64,000 nt of DNA from NCBI GenBank assembly GCA_023213395.1, contig CM041465.1, positions 241,187,741 through 241,251,740 of the forward strand, in the 5' to 3' direction. Below are positions 27,150 to 39,193 of the stretch, in pieces; the stretch's first letter is position 1; the number at the start of each line of letters is the position of its first letter. The notes below the pieces were generated by a model that was given only the letters and a program-made list of their open reading frames with translations, did no database searches and was not told the DNA's origin. This DNA comes from Cycas panzhihuaensis. Its lineage: Eukaryota > Cycadophyta. Both the position numbers and the translations under genes were made by a program.

Positions 27150-28350
27150 TATAGGCTTCTTAAATTCCAAGCCTTCTATCATATAAATTCAATAAGCACC
27201 ATTGTTTAAATCTTCAATAATTAGATAAGGTCCAACCCAATTAGGAGAGAGCTTTTGTTGCTTATAATGGAGATATTCTAATTTTAAAACTTTATTACCA
27301 ACATGGAATTTCCTATGCCTAAGCTACCTATCATGAGTAGCTTGAACCTTAGCTTTAGAGGCTATGCTATTTTGTAATTCTTGCAAATGTGTTTCATCTA
27401 CTTTTTCAAGTTTTAAGAGACATGCTTCTCTCTAGAACTCTTCATCAATAAATTCTTTTAGTAAGACATATAAGGAAGGAATCTCAACTTCTAATAGAAG
27501 AATGGCCTCAACACCATAAACCAAAGGAAAAGGATTCATGTCTATATCATTACTGATTAAAGTTTTAGATGCCTATAATGCCAAAAATAGTTAAGTATGC
27601 CAATCTCTATAAGAAGTTATAATGGTTTTAGCTAAAATCTTAGTTAAGTCTTATTAAACACATCAACTTGGCCATTTGTCTGAGGGTGATAAAGGGCAAA
27701 TAGTCTATGGCTAATGTGGAACTTACTGCATAACTCAGTAACATGGGGATTACAAAATAAACACCCATTATCAGTAATAATGATATCAGGTACCCCAAAT
27801 CTATGAATAATATATTAAAAAATAAATGTAACAACAACCTTTCTAGTAATAGAAACTAATGGAATATCTTCACTCCATTTGGTAAAATATTTAATTATAT
27901 TAATAATAAATTTATGGCTATTAGATAAAGCTGGAAGAATTTGACCAATGAGATCGAAACCCCATTGAGAGAAGGGCCAAGGAGAGATGACAAACTTCAA
28001 CTCTTGGGTAGGTTTATGAGTTAAAGTAACATGAGATTAATATTTTTTATATTTTTAAACATAGACATGAGCATCTTTAAATAAGATAAACCAATAATAA
28101 CCCATACAAAGGATACAATAGGCCATAGATTAGCCACCAAAATAAACACCATATGTTCCTTTATGGCACTTTGTTAAGGCTAGAAGAGCTTAATTGAGAG
28201 AGAGACATCTCAACAGAATCACATTAAAAGAACATTTATAAAGTATGCCATTAAGTAAAAGATATTACCTAGCTATGGCTCATATCTGTCTTCTCTTCTT
28301 TGATATCAAAGAAGAAGGGAAATATTTATCATGAAGGTAAGATTTAATCT
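27150..28350 (-). pseudogene. Gypsy integrase
   Basis: The N-terminal zinc-finger region is visible near 28.2-28.35 kb (ending QYLLLNGILYK-like). The core is clear at 27815-28000: PWPFSQWGFDLIG holds the first catalytic Asp, and FIINIIKYFTKWSEDIPL follows. The C-terminal module near 27.18-27.30 kb, NKVLKLEYLHYKQQKLSPNW then GPYLI, is the gypsy G-P-Y/F region. Stops and frameshifts are frequent. The preserved tryptophans and order leave little doubt about the family. Confidence 0.88.
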
Positions 28351-28499
28351 CTCTATACTAAGGGTTATAGAAGGGATAGTCTATACATGGATAATATGTT
28401 CATTCATAAGAGTATAATTTATAGGTCGATTAGTAAGATTAGGAAGAGGAGAGTTAGCCATGATTTTTGCAATAACCATGTCTTTCTTGGATTTTCTAT

Positions 28500-29960
28500 T
28501 AACCATTTAAAAACTAAATTCTTATAATAATAGGGATCATTTACCTAATTATCTAGTAAGGTTAGTTTTAGTTAGTAGATATCTAATGGGATCAAATTGG
28601 ACAATAAGAAGGACCTTGTTTCTAAGAAGATAATGACGTAACTTCTTAGTGGCATAAATTAAAAAAAGATATTCCTTTTTAGGAGGAGGATAATGAAGTT
28701 CAATTGCCATTAAAGTTCTACTAATGAAATAAATTATCATTCTTTAGCAAAATTATCTTCTTGTGCTAACAACTCTTCTGTAGAAGAGGTATATAGAATG
28801 AAAGGCTTGCTAAACCTTATTGGAGCAAACACAGGTGTTGAGATTAATGCTTTTTTTAGTTTGTCAAAGGACTCTTGAACTTGAGGAGTCCATCGTAATT
28901 TAACATCTTTCTTTAAAATATTGGTGAGAGGCTTAGCATCTAAGGCAAAATTAGCAATAAATCATCTTAAAAAACCAAGCCTACCCAAAATGGATTTGAT
29001 TTATTTTTGAGGTTTTTTTTAGGGGGTGGTATATCAATAATTACCCTTACTTTATTAGAGTTCTTATTACATTGTGAGAGATGATATTACCCAACATCAT
29101 TCCTGAAGTTATAGCAAAAATACATTTGGATAGATTCAAACACAAATAATACTTTTTACATCTTTTAAAAAATGTTCTCAAATAATGTATATGATCTTAT
29201 AATTTATAAGAAAAGGTAAGCATGTCATCTAAATACACTGTAATAATATTGCAAATTAAATCATGAAAAATATAGACCATTGCCTTTTTGTAAGTAGCCC
29301 CAACATTTTTGAACCTAAAAGGCATGACTTTATAAACAAAGGTGGCCCAAGGGGTAGTAAAAATAATCTTATAATGATCTCGTGGTATAATAGAAATTTG
29401 ATAATATCTAGAAGAACTATCCATAAGAGACATGACCTTGAAACTAGTTGTTTGATCCCAAATTTGATCAAGAAAAGGAAGAGGAAAGTTATTTTTGGGA
29501 TAGGCATCATTAATATTCTAAAAGTCAATGCAAATTTAAATTAAGCCATTCTTCTTGGCAACTGGGACTATATTTGTAACCCATTAAGAGTAATCAATGC
29601 TCTTAATGAATCTAACTTTTAATAGTTTCTCAATTCCTATTTGATAGTAGCAAAAAGATGTGGGTGAATAGGTCTTTATTTTTGGCATTTAGGTTTAACA
29701 CCAATAGTAATAATGATATTATGTTTAATGACATAGGGATCAAGACCCTATATATCATTATAATCTTAATAAAAATTTGAATGAAACTCATGAAAGAGAT
29801 ATTTAGACTAAGAAATCTCTTAAGGAGTAGAATTAGCTCCAAGCTTAACAATTTTAGGAGTATCCCCCAATTCTAAGTTGATATCTATAGTTTCTTCCAT
29901 GAGTATAACATTACCCTCTTTAAAACAAGGAGGAGTGGGATTTATAGAGGAAACTATCTC
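28500..29960 (-). pseudogene. Gypsy reverse transcriptase and first RNase H
   Basis: RT starts near 29.96 kb; PIHPHL and IEKLLKVRFIKSIDYS precede the V-P-V-x-K-K-N-G block (VPVAKKNGLI), then NINDAYPKNNFPLPFLDQI. MDSSSRYYQISI and TTPWATFVYKVMPFRFKNVGATY follow. The catalytic motif is present as VYLDDML near 29215-29235. The RNase H domain ends with KEYLFLIYATKKLRHYLL and DPIRYLLTK (28549-28690), the classical gypsy RNase H tail. Every block is interrupted by stops. Confidence 0.9.
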
Positions 29961-31054
29961 CTAAAGTTAGGAATGATTCATTAGTGGTGAATCAGGTTAT
30001 ATCACCTTTGAAAAACCTAACTTATGATGACAGGATGGAAGATTAAGAGTTGATCCCACTAGATGCTCAAGGATGAACTTGTCATTTTCAAAATGATCTA
30101 AATAAAATAGGTCAATGAGGAGAATAATTTTAAATAGATTGATATATAAGGAAAATGACTTAAAAGGTGGGGGATCGTCAAACAAAGAGTTTGGATAAGT
30201 AGGTACAAACTTAATAATTGAAGAGATTTGAGAAAAATGAATGGGTCTATTAATGAATTCCCAAGTTAAAGTGAAAGTCTATTCAAATTCACGATGGTAG
30301 GAATGATGATTTTGATTAGATAAAGATATGAAGATGAGGAATAATGGAGGATCATCAATAGGAAAATGAGAAGGAAAAGAAATTATAGAGGCCAAATTCA
30401 TTTCTTTTACTTGATTGAATGTATTTTAATTCCTTTGAGACATAACATTCAAAGGAACAACCTCATCATTTAATTCTAAATCCAAGTACGTATGCAATAA
30501 TATTTTCTTCTCATGTCTATTTAGCCATGTAATAAAAAGAGAATACCTAGAGAAAATAGGTGTTATATGAGTAGGAACATCTTGTGAAGAGGAAACCACA
30601 CGATTCATTGAAGAAGTAGATATTCTAGATGGAATTGAAGTATTGATCGTTGAAGGCAAATATAAAACATATAAGAAATAAGTCTAAGTAGAGAGAAATA
30701 TTTGAATCAGTAATTTCACTCACAGTTGTCTCCTTACAAAATATACTAGAGTGTGATATCATTTCTTCATAAGAAGAAAAAGGTGAAACCAAAGATTGAT
30801 AAGTAGGATTAGAGGAATGAGATGTAGATGAAGAACCTAGTTTAATAGGGATAATTTCAACCAAATTAACAACCTTTACTTCTCCATAAGGAGGAGGAGT
30901 TTTAATGGAAAAATACTTCCCTAAAACTAGAGATTGAAGGAAACATTTTAAGGAGTTAGATGACTCACCAAGTTTAGAGAAAGCCTCAATGAGGGGGACA
31001 AATTGTTTAATAGGTTTTGACCTATGCTTCATAATCTTTAATTTGCTTTCATGG
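29961..31054 (-). other. Gypsy protease-RT linker
   Basis: Open in stretches (for example 30625-31032, 135 codons, Ser/Pro-rich with SSSTSHSSNPTYQ) but without a domain I recognise. Its position between protease and RT makes it the linker of the polyprotein. Confidence 0.5.
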
Positions 31055-31634
31055 ATGAGTCAAAGTTCATCAAAAATGGAAGAATAAATAGTAGCCATTT
31101 AGGTAATCTAAGGTCTACCTAAAAGGATATTATATTCTAGGTCAATATCAATAACGGTTAGTTTAGTATAAATTGTCTTTTCTTATAGGGTCAAAGAAAG
31201 AGTAACTTAACCAAGAGGAACTTTCTAATTCTTATCATATCCTTAGTAAATCCACTCATAAGGGTCAAAGACTTAAATCTCTAAATCCTCAACAAGATAA
31301 AAGGGAAGTACAGTAACATATAATCCCTTATCGATGATAACATATTTAATATTAATGCCATCCTTAATAATTTCAATATAGAATGGGGTATGTCATTTAA
31401 ATCATGAGTGGTATGAGTAGGCAATGTGGCTAAATCAAAAGAAAGTATGGAAGTAGATGAACCAACTATAGTGGTAACTCCTAATGCATCAAATAGGAGA
31501 TGATGTTACTTATGGTAATACTTCAATAGATCTATAACTGAAATACCAATAAGAATAGTATTCAGCTCATTAACTAAAGAAAATGATCCATCCTTTAAAC
31601 TAGAGGGAATGGATCTAAACCTAATGGGATGATA
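31055..31634 (-). pseudogene. Gypsy aspartic protease (C-terminal part)
   Basis: Minus strand gives LTVIDIDLEYNILLGRP near 31.11-31.17 kb, matching the conserved F-x-V-I-D-x-x-x-x-Y-N-x-I-L-G-R-P end of gypsy proteases. The active-site region further upstream is not clearly recognisable. Element C inserted just upstream, at 31,640, between gag and this segment. Confidence 0.72.
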
Positions 31635-31639
31635 GGAAA

Positions 31640-32100
31640 TGAAAGAAAGGGTAACATGCACAATGCCACAGGATCGAGAAATTAATAAACACAGGTATAA
31701 TGAGACATTGCATACGTACACAGCATTTCATAGGTAGAAAACCCCTTCTGGGGAAGAAAAACCACCTCACTAATCTAAAATTTTATTGATATCAAAAACT
31801 ATACATAAAACCTTAATGAAAATACCCTCTACATACAATAAACTAGCCTTTGAAATAGGCCTTAGATAACCTCCTAGATTCTTGGAACTAATTCTTAGAA
31901 TCTAAGAGAGACTATTTGTAGTAAGAGAGGTTCATTGAAATGGGCAGTTACACATTTTAACGACCTTTACATAATGATTAAATATTAACATAAATTTTCT
32001 AATATTAAACTTTTAAATCACTTAAATTTATATTTACACATGTGACATAAAGATAACATAAAGTATTAACAATATAAAACTAATATTAATATTCCTAACA
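31640..32100 (-). repeat. Element C 3' LTR
   Basis: 461 bp, matches 38741-39188; differs by about 48 substitutions and a 12-bp net length difference near the end. Confidence 0.95.
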
Positions 32101-32111
32101 CCCCCCTTTAA
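32101..32111 (-). promoter_or_regulatory. Element C polypurine tract
   Basis: Minus strand TTAAAGGGGGG directly before the 3' LTR; primes plus-strand DNA synthesis in LTR retrotransposons. Confidence 0.85.
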
Positions 32112-32149
32112 TGTTAGCTTTTATACAATATAGAAAAGAAGGTCTTCAT

Positions 32150-32749
32150 CATGTTGATCCCCCTTTAATGGAGACTTCTTTTATCTTTAACAAATCTCGC
32201 AGGTTTAGAAACTTGACTTTAGTCAAAGACTTAGGAAGTATATCAGCAACCTATAGATCTATAGGATAATAAGAGAAATAAACAATATTATCAGTAACAA
32301 GATTACAAATAAAATGTTGATATAATTCTATGTGTTTAGTTCTAGAATATGTAACTAGATTTGTAGCAATAGCAATAGCACCTTGATTATCAACTTTAAG
32401 TTATATAGAAGAGTTAGGAGATAGACCAATTTCATTTAAAAGAGATTTGAGCCAAAGTGTTTATTTACTTACTTCAACAAATACTCGATATTCAGCTTCA
32501 GTTATTGATAAAGCTAAAGACTGCATTTTTTTGCTAGACCAAATAATAGGTGAAGAATCTAGAAAAATACATAACCTGATGTAGACTTATGGTCATTGAT
32601 GTCACCTGCCCAATCTAAATTAGTATACACTATTAAGGTTAGAGGTTTACTGTAAGAATTATAAGTTAGTCCATAAAAAAATAGTACTTTAAGGATATCT
32701 AAGAATATATTTAGTAGCTTTCTAATGTGATTTATATGGTTTTTACATA
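32150..32749 (-). pseudogene. Element C RNase H
   Basis: DWAGDINDHKSTSGYVFF at 32559-32615 is the canonical copia RT/RNase H junction motif (A-D-W-A-G-D-x-x-D-R-+-S-T-S-G-Y). Further blocks down to about 32.15 kb fit RNase H but are interrupted by stops. Confidence 0.85.
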
Positions 32750-33760
32750 TAACATGAACATAAAGTAACATCATAAGATATATCAGAGTGAGTATGGGTT
32801 AAATAAATAAGGCTACCAATAAGCTGCCTATATAAAGTTAGATCACACAAGGGTGTGGAACAATCGGTAGATAGTTTTACTCCTAATTGTAGCAGATTAG
32901 AAATTGGTTTAGTATTTTCCATGTTAAATCGTTTGATTAGGTCTAAAATATATTTTGGTTGGGAAATGGTTATTTTTGAATCATGCTAGTAAATTTGTAA
33001 TCTAAGAAAATAGTGTAGAAGACCTAGATCAGTCATTTCAAATTTATTCATTAAGGTAGTCTTTAAGTAATGAATGATGTTAGTTGAAGATCCAATAATG
33101 ATAATATCATCAACATACATGATTAAAATGGTAATATTTTTGTTTTCACATTTGAAATAGAGATTTAGATCACTAATGCATCTAGTGTATCCAATTTGAA
33201 TTAGATAATCATCAACTTTTGTGTACCAAGCTTAAGGAGCTTGTTTTAATCCATAAATTGATTTCTTTAGTTTACAAACTAAATTAGGATTGTCAATAAA
33301 ATTAGGTGATTTAGTCATATAGATCTCTTCTTTGAGATCACCATTCAGAAAAGCGCTCTTTACATCTATTTAATGGATTTTCCAATTAAATTTAGTTGCT
33401 AGAGCAATAATTGTTTTAATGGTATTTATCTTTACAACAGGTGCAAAGATTTCATTATAATCTATACCATCGATTTGAGAAAATCCTTTTGTAACAAGGC
33501 GAGATTTATGTTTTTCAACTGCGCCTGATGAATTGTATTTGGTTTGATAAACCTATTTATAATCAACTACGTTTTTTCTTGGTGGGAGTGGTATGAGTTC
33601 CTAAGTTGAATTCTTCTTTAAAGCATTAAATTCAACTCGCATGGCTTTCTGTAATACAAGATTATTGATAGCTTATTTAAAAGTTTTTGGATCATTGCTG
33701 GCCATTATTTTAGCCATTAATGTATAGTTAACATGTAATTTTTTAGCACATATTCTTCTG
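32750..33760 (-). pseudogene. Element C reverse transcriptase
   Basis: Clear RVT_2-type copia [20 protein letters not shown] lies near 33.31-33.37 kb, [13 protein letters not shown] near 33.22-33.28 kb, and the catalytic motif is intact as MYVDDIIIIGSS near 33.09-33.12 kb. Few stops in this stretch make it the best preserved RT in the window, though still not an open frame. Confidence 0.92.
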
Positions 33761-33949
33761 GTATCTAAAGGATTACCTACATCAGATCCAACATCGAAAA
33801 ATGTTTTCTTTACCAATACAGGTTGTTTGTTAATAACTATTTCTGTAGTTATAGGTTGAGTTGAGGAGCTAGCTTGAGAAGAAGAATATGTTCTAGTTGG
33901 TTTAGATATAGTCTAATTCTATACTTGTGTAGATAAGGATTCTATAATT

Positions 33950-35229
33950 TCAAAGTCAACTTATTTATCAGAGGGGTCAACCAAATAGGTATTGGTTAAT
34001 AGATTTTCAATCAGAAGTTCTATATAAGTAGAGGTTGAAGAAGATCCTTCTTCATCAAATATTATATCACGCAAAATTAAAATTTGATGTGTGACTAGAT
34101 CCAAAAGTCCATAGGCTTTACTTTCTTCATTATATCCAACGAAGATATATTTTTGACTTTTAGAATCTAGTTTCTTACATTCTTCTTTGGGAATGTATCC
34201 CCACGTAATACTTCCAAAAATTCTTAAATGATTAACTCAGGGTTTTCATCTAGACCACTTTTGTTTCAGAGTAACGTTTTGTAAACATTTAGTAGGTAAG
34301 TAGTTTAAAAGATAGTTGGAGCAGGCAATTACTTCTACCTACAACTTTAGATCAAGATTCTTTGTATGTAACATGCAACGAGTCATCACAACAAGAGTAT
34401 GGTTCTTGCATTCAGCAACACCGTTTTATTGAAAAGTATAGGCAACAGAATGTTGAAATTGAATTCTGTGCTTCTTACAAAAGAAAATGAATTTTCCACT
34501 TAAGTATTCTTTTGCATTATCAAATCTGAAGATTTTAATTTTTGAGTTTGATTGGTTTTCTATAAGTGTTTTGAATTCAGTGAAAATATCAAACACTTTA
34601 TTACAAATTTTGAGTATGTATACTCAACATTTTCTCAACAAATCATTAATAAATGTGACAAAATAACGAGAGCTAGAATATGAGGTTACATGAAACGGTC
34701 CACATATATCAGAGTGAACAAGTTCAAGTGGAACTTTTGCTCTGAATTGAGTTTTATGTGGAAAATGATCCATGTGTTGCTTACATATTACATAGGATTT
34801 GCAAACACCTTAAACATTATTTAAAGGTAGAAGACCATGAACCATGTCATGTCTTTTTAGGTATTGAAGTTTTCCATAACTAGTATGGCTAAATCGTGCA
34901 TGTTATAATTTACTAATTGGGTCAGATTTAGCTATAAAGGTACTAAAGGACTTTGTTTTGTTATTTTATAAACCCGTTAAACTATAGAGACATATACTAT
35001 GATCAACAGGTCCAGAGGTAATACATTTAAATTTATTAAATGGTTCTTTAATAGTAAATTTATCTTTCCAAAATTTGACAACAAAGTCTTTCTGGAAAAT
35101 TTGGTAAACAGAGAGTAAGTTTGGTAATAAACCAAGTACGTAGAAGACATCCTTGATTAAACTGTCTTTTAAAGTAACATCACTTGATCCTTTTACTTTA
35201 AGTTAGGTTCCACTTTCAAAAGAAATCTC
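33950..35229 (-). pseudogene. Element C GAG-pre-integrase and integrase
   Basis: HARFSHTSYGKLQYLKRHDM near 34.85-34.9 kb is the pre-integrase His motif region. NGVAECKNHTLVVMTRCML near 34.37-34.44 kb carries the catalytic Glu block of the integrase core. RIFGSITWGYIPKEE and FVGYNEESKAYGLLD near 34.1-34.23 kb are the conserved C-terminal blocks. Stops are scattered throughout. Confidence 0.88.
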
Positions 35230-35345
35230 TTCTTTAGAGTTAGTTTTAGATTGATAAGTGGATAAATTTTTCTGGTGTCGTGTCATGTGATGGGACACAC
35301 CAAAATCAATGATCCATTGTGGTGGTTGATTAGTTGGAGTAATAA
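35230..35345 (-). pseudogene. Element C aspartic protease active site
   Basis: WIIDFGVSHHMTRH near 35.28-35.33 kb matches the copia protease motif W-I-I-D-S-G-A-x-x-H-M-T. The catalytic Asp is kept but Ser is replaced by Phe. Confidence 0.82.
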
Positions 35346-35449
35346 ATGCAGAAGTTGTTGCCATTAGAGAATGATTATAAGATTATGGTCGAGATTGTGG
35401 TGAACTTTGTAATCCCTTTGAAGCTTCCCATGCTTTTAAAGCTATTCTA

Positions 35450-36345
35450 CTTGTATAGACATCAATAGTATGGCCTTCTTTATGGTAGTAAGCATAACTA
35501 ATGCTCTGAGAAGGATTAATAGTGTTTTGATTTAAAAAAGACTGATTAGAAGTATTCTGATATTTAGATAGACCAGAATACTTAATATTGTTTTGAGGGT
35601 TAGGAGGTGAACCTCTATCAGGTTCCTAGAGTTTTGGACTACTGTTGAAGTTGTTTTGATGTTTATTTTTATTTTGGAAAGAAAAGCCTGAAAAAGATCT
35701 TTCAATATGCCTATTTGAATTAACATTGTTTGATGTTCTATCAATTAACTTATCAACTGATTAAAAGTTATAAGAGGATTATCAGATTGTTGTCTACCAG
35801 TTTTAAAAAAATTAAAATATTTTGGTAATTTGTTTATAGCAAAACAAACAAGCATATCATCGTCTTTGGCATACGTGACTATTTGTTCATCATCACCTAC
35901 TTTAATTTAAGTTTTAATACAGTTACCTAGGTCTTTATTAATTAGTTGAATTTTAGATTAAAAAATCTTCGCCTTTGGAAAAATCATCATAATTAAGATC
36001 ATACAATTGTTATTCTAGGACAACCAATTATTATGTGTCAACCTTATCATATTTCTACTTAAGAGTATTCCAAACAGTGGCTAGATCATCCGTTTCATAG
36101 AACTATCGACTGATTTCTAGTGAAAGTGAGTTCAAGATGGTGCATAGAGATGACTTTGAGTTTATCAAATATACCATATAGCTTTATGAAGTTGTTTCTT
36201 TTAGTTTTTTGAATTCACCTGTTACATATCGCCATATCTTTTGTTATTTAAGCTGATGGGATATGTGATTCCTCCAGTCGACATAGTTTGAGCTAGTTAG
36301 AACTAGAATCGGAATGCAGGTGGTTGACCTTGACATTAGTGCCAT
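35450..36345 (-). pseudogene. Element C gag
   Basis: Copia gag starting at the ATG at 36343-36345. The core contains SNYVDWRNHISHQL near 36.25-36.3 kb and YDKVDT further on. The zinc knuckle near 35.46-35.51 kb reads YAYYHKEGHTIDVY: all three cysteines of the C-x2-C-x4-H-x4-C motif have become tyrosine while the histidine remains. Several stops are present. Confidence 0.82.
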
Positions 36346-36799
36346 ATTGGGAATTGTAAAAAATAATTAGAAGTCAAAAGATTTAGAAGATCTAGATGAA
36401 TAAACGTAGGTAAAGAAAAGTCACATAAAGAATTTACCAAATACCAGAGTAATCATATTAATATTTCACATACATATTTAAAAAACAGAAAATCATTGTT
36501 GTATGATTAGATATCTTTCCCCTAAAAAGAATTAAATGTTCCCCTTTTCTAAAAAAAATTAATAGTCCCCCTTATTAATATATTTGAAAAAATAAAACCA
36601 AATAATAATGAAGGTGTTATGACAAGAAAAATTTTAAATATTGTTTTAAATGGTTCTCCTTTGGAGAAGAGGAAAGAGTTGCTCACTTAAGATGTCTTTT
36701 TAAAGTATTAGAGATAAGTTTGAGAGAGGGGATGAGTAGGAGACTATAAAAACTAAGAGAAGAAGGAAAGAATAATTTGGTATTTTCAAATGATTAAAT

Positions 36800-37420
36800 T
36801 TTTAATCTAATGAACACATATCTTTAAGAGAGGGGATTAAAGGAGGGTTTATGTCAACATTAAAATGAAGTAATAGAGGGACTAATTTAACATTTTTAAA
36901 AAAAATGTAGTTAGAGTGGGTGATTATAATAAATATAATAGAGGATGATTTAATGTAATAATCAATATATAAGAAAGGTAACATAAATGTATTGTATTAT
37001 AGTAAGGGGAGGAAATTAAAGTATATAGGGGTGGTTTATTTTAATTACCCTAGGATCAATAAAAAATGTAGTTAAGGGAAGATGTATTGATTTAATTTTA
37101 AAATGTAGTAAAATTTGATTATTAAAAAGTAATAGGGGGAGAGGATTAATTTTATTCTATAGATCAAATGTAATAAGGGGAGAATTTATAAAGTATTGGG
37201 CGGGGGGGGCTAATGTTTATAAATCAATTGTAATAGGGGAAATTGATTTTAATCTTAAAGTGTAATAGAGAGGGGAGTAATGTAATGATAAATATAATAA
37301 AAAATGAGGGGGTAAAAGTAATAAATATATTTATTGTAAGGAGGAGAAGGGTTGATTTAATAAGGAGAGGTTTACTTAAATTATTAAAATATAATAAGAG
37401 AAGGCTTATGTTAATTACGC
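36800..37420. repeat. G-rich degenerate minisatellite in element C leader
   Basis: About ten irregular units of roughly 30-70 bp, each with a core like aatgtaataaggggagaat (cores near 36868, 36886, 36936, 37000, 37071, 37130, 37181, 37232, 37264, 37337, 37389). In the element's RNA the cores are C/U-rich. Confidence 0.6.
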
Positions 37421-37469
37421 TAAAGTTTGAATGAAAATATATATAGAGAAAAGAATAAATATATATATA

Positions 37470-38728
37470 ATCAAAGGGGGTTAGGGCGACGCGGACCCGA
37501 CCGAATTATGTTATTTTTGAGAGAAAGTTAAAATTAAGAATCATTTGGGATCCAAGGGGGGGTAAGGGAGGCAAAACCCTACTTGGTAAACCCAATCATG
37601 GCAGTGGCTCTGTTTGGTTCTCTCTTGCTTCGAGTCACTCCATCAAAGACACTAGCTAAAGGTGGCTCGATTGACACGTTTAGCTTCTAGGTTGAGACAT
37701 TGAGGCATTTGGCTTCCAGTTTAATGCAGATTTGAGTAGTTATGGAGGCATCAAACCCTCGCTGAGGTTTTAGAAATAAGAGCGGTGAGGGTTTAGCGAT
37801 GATCGTTGGAAATTCTCTCCAGCTACAAGTTTGATGGCTTCGGTTCTTCGGCGGCAAAGTGATGGCATCTGAATTAGATTTAAACCATACCATCCGTAAT
37901 GTAAGGGTTTCAAGTCTTGACTTTTTCGTCATCGCAGGTCTTTATTGACTGTAATACCTGTTTGTATATTCTTTCACCATTAGATTACATCTATAATCTT
38001 AGGATCTGTATAATCTAGAGGAACTCTCTTGTGTAGAAATGATTTCAATTTCTATTTGTATTGGCTAGTGAACTGAAGGTCTGCAAGTCTCAGTCTCGAA
38101 AGACACAAGATGTCCTGCCAATTCCTGTACTATCTTCCTCCTACCATTTCTATTATAATATATAATTCCAGAGACAGCATTGAAGTGACTTTATTCAACT
38201 TTCTGTTGGCTTTTAAATCCAAACCATTTATTCAGCATCACAGGTGTATGCATTTGAGCGATCACTTTGACTTTCTATTGGTTTCTGGTACAACCTTATC
38301 AATGAAGCCCTTGACAATAATGCAATCAAATCGAAGCTTGTAAAATCTCATCTTTTTGTAATACCAAATTCCATATGATGGGAGGCAGATAGGGGCAACA
38401 ATAGAGGGCAAGCTCATATCAGGTCTATTTTCAAGACCCTTGCCCACATGAAATGATGCCAAACAGACAACCTTCTGTCTATGTGTTGCTACAAGCATCT
38501 TCCCCAAGAATTTTCTATGACTATCTCAGCTTGCCTGCTATTCATAAGATTCAACCAGGATTGTGGATGTGTAGTGGTTCAATTCCAGAGAATTCAATAC
38601 TATCTTGTAGAATCGCCTCTAAATAGGAGAAATAATGACAATAGCAGATAATAGCAAGTGTAGATTGCCAGCAGAATAGAAATACAAAAACAATAATGTT
38701 GATGGAGAATCACAGGTGCTGGGATTAT
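37470..38728. other. Gene-like insert in element C leader
   Basis: Sequence between the minisatellite and the PBS, less AT-rich than its surroundings and with CpGs (for example gggcgacgcggacccgacc at 37485-37503). Minus-strand frames of 81 codons each lie at 37687-37932 (rich in Arg, Lys, Pro) and 38262-38507; I recognise neither. It may be captured cellular DNA or simply an unusual leader. Confidence 0.4.
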
Positions 38729-38740
38729 GCTCTAATACCA
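38729..38740 (-). promoter_or_regulatory. Element C primer-binding site
   Basis: Minus strand TGGTATTAGAGC, one transition from the initiator-Met-tRNA PBS, directly adjacent to the 5' LTR. Confidence 0.92.
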
Positions 38741-39188
38741 TGAAAGCATGGGTAACATGCACAATGCCATATGATCAAGAAATTAACAAACATGGGCATA
38801 ATGAGACATTGCACACGTACACAGCATTTGACAGGTGGAAAACCCCTTCTAGGGAAGAAAAACCACCTCACTAATCTAAAATTTTATTGATGTCAAAAAC
38901 TAGATATAAAACCTTAATGAAAATACCCTCTACATACAATAAACTAGCTTTTGAAACAGGCTTTAGACAACCTCCTAGATTCTTAGAACCAATTCCTAGA
39001 ATCTAGGAGAGATCATTTGTAGAAAGAGAGGTTCGTTAAAATGGACAGCTGTGCATTTCAGTGACCTTCACATAATGATTAAATATTAACATAAACTTTC
39101 TAACATTAAACCTTTAAATCACTTAAATTTATATTTACACGTGACATAAAGTAACAACAATATAAAACTAACACTAATATTTCTAACA
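38741..39188 (-). repeat. Element C 5' LTR
   Basis: 448 bp, partner of 31640-32100, with TG and CA ends. Confidence 0.95.
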
Positions 39189-39193
39189 GGAAA

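Larger units (their letters stand above)
31640..39188 (-). mobile_element. Ty1/copia LTR retrotransposon C, nested in the gypsy element
   Basis: Element of 7,549 bp with LTRs at 31640-32100 and 38741-39188, TG/CA ends and an exact 5-bp TSD (ggaaa at 31635-31639 and 39189-39193). The PBS inside the right LTR and the polypurine tract (minus TTAAAGGGGGG) abutting the left LTR place it on the minus strand. LTR identity by eye is about 89%, with differences mostly transitions. All copia domains are present in the usual order and all are broken. The leader between PBS and gag (about 2.4 kb) contains a G-rich minisatellite and a stretch with gene-like composition. Confidence 0.95.
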
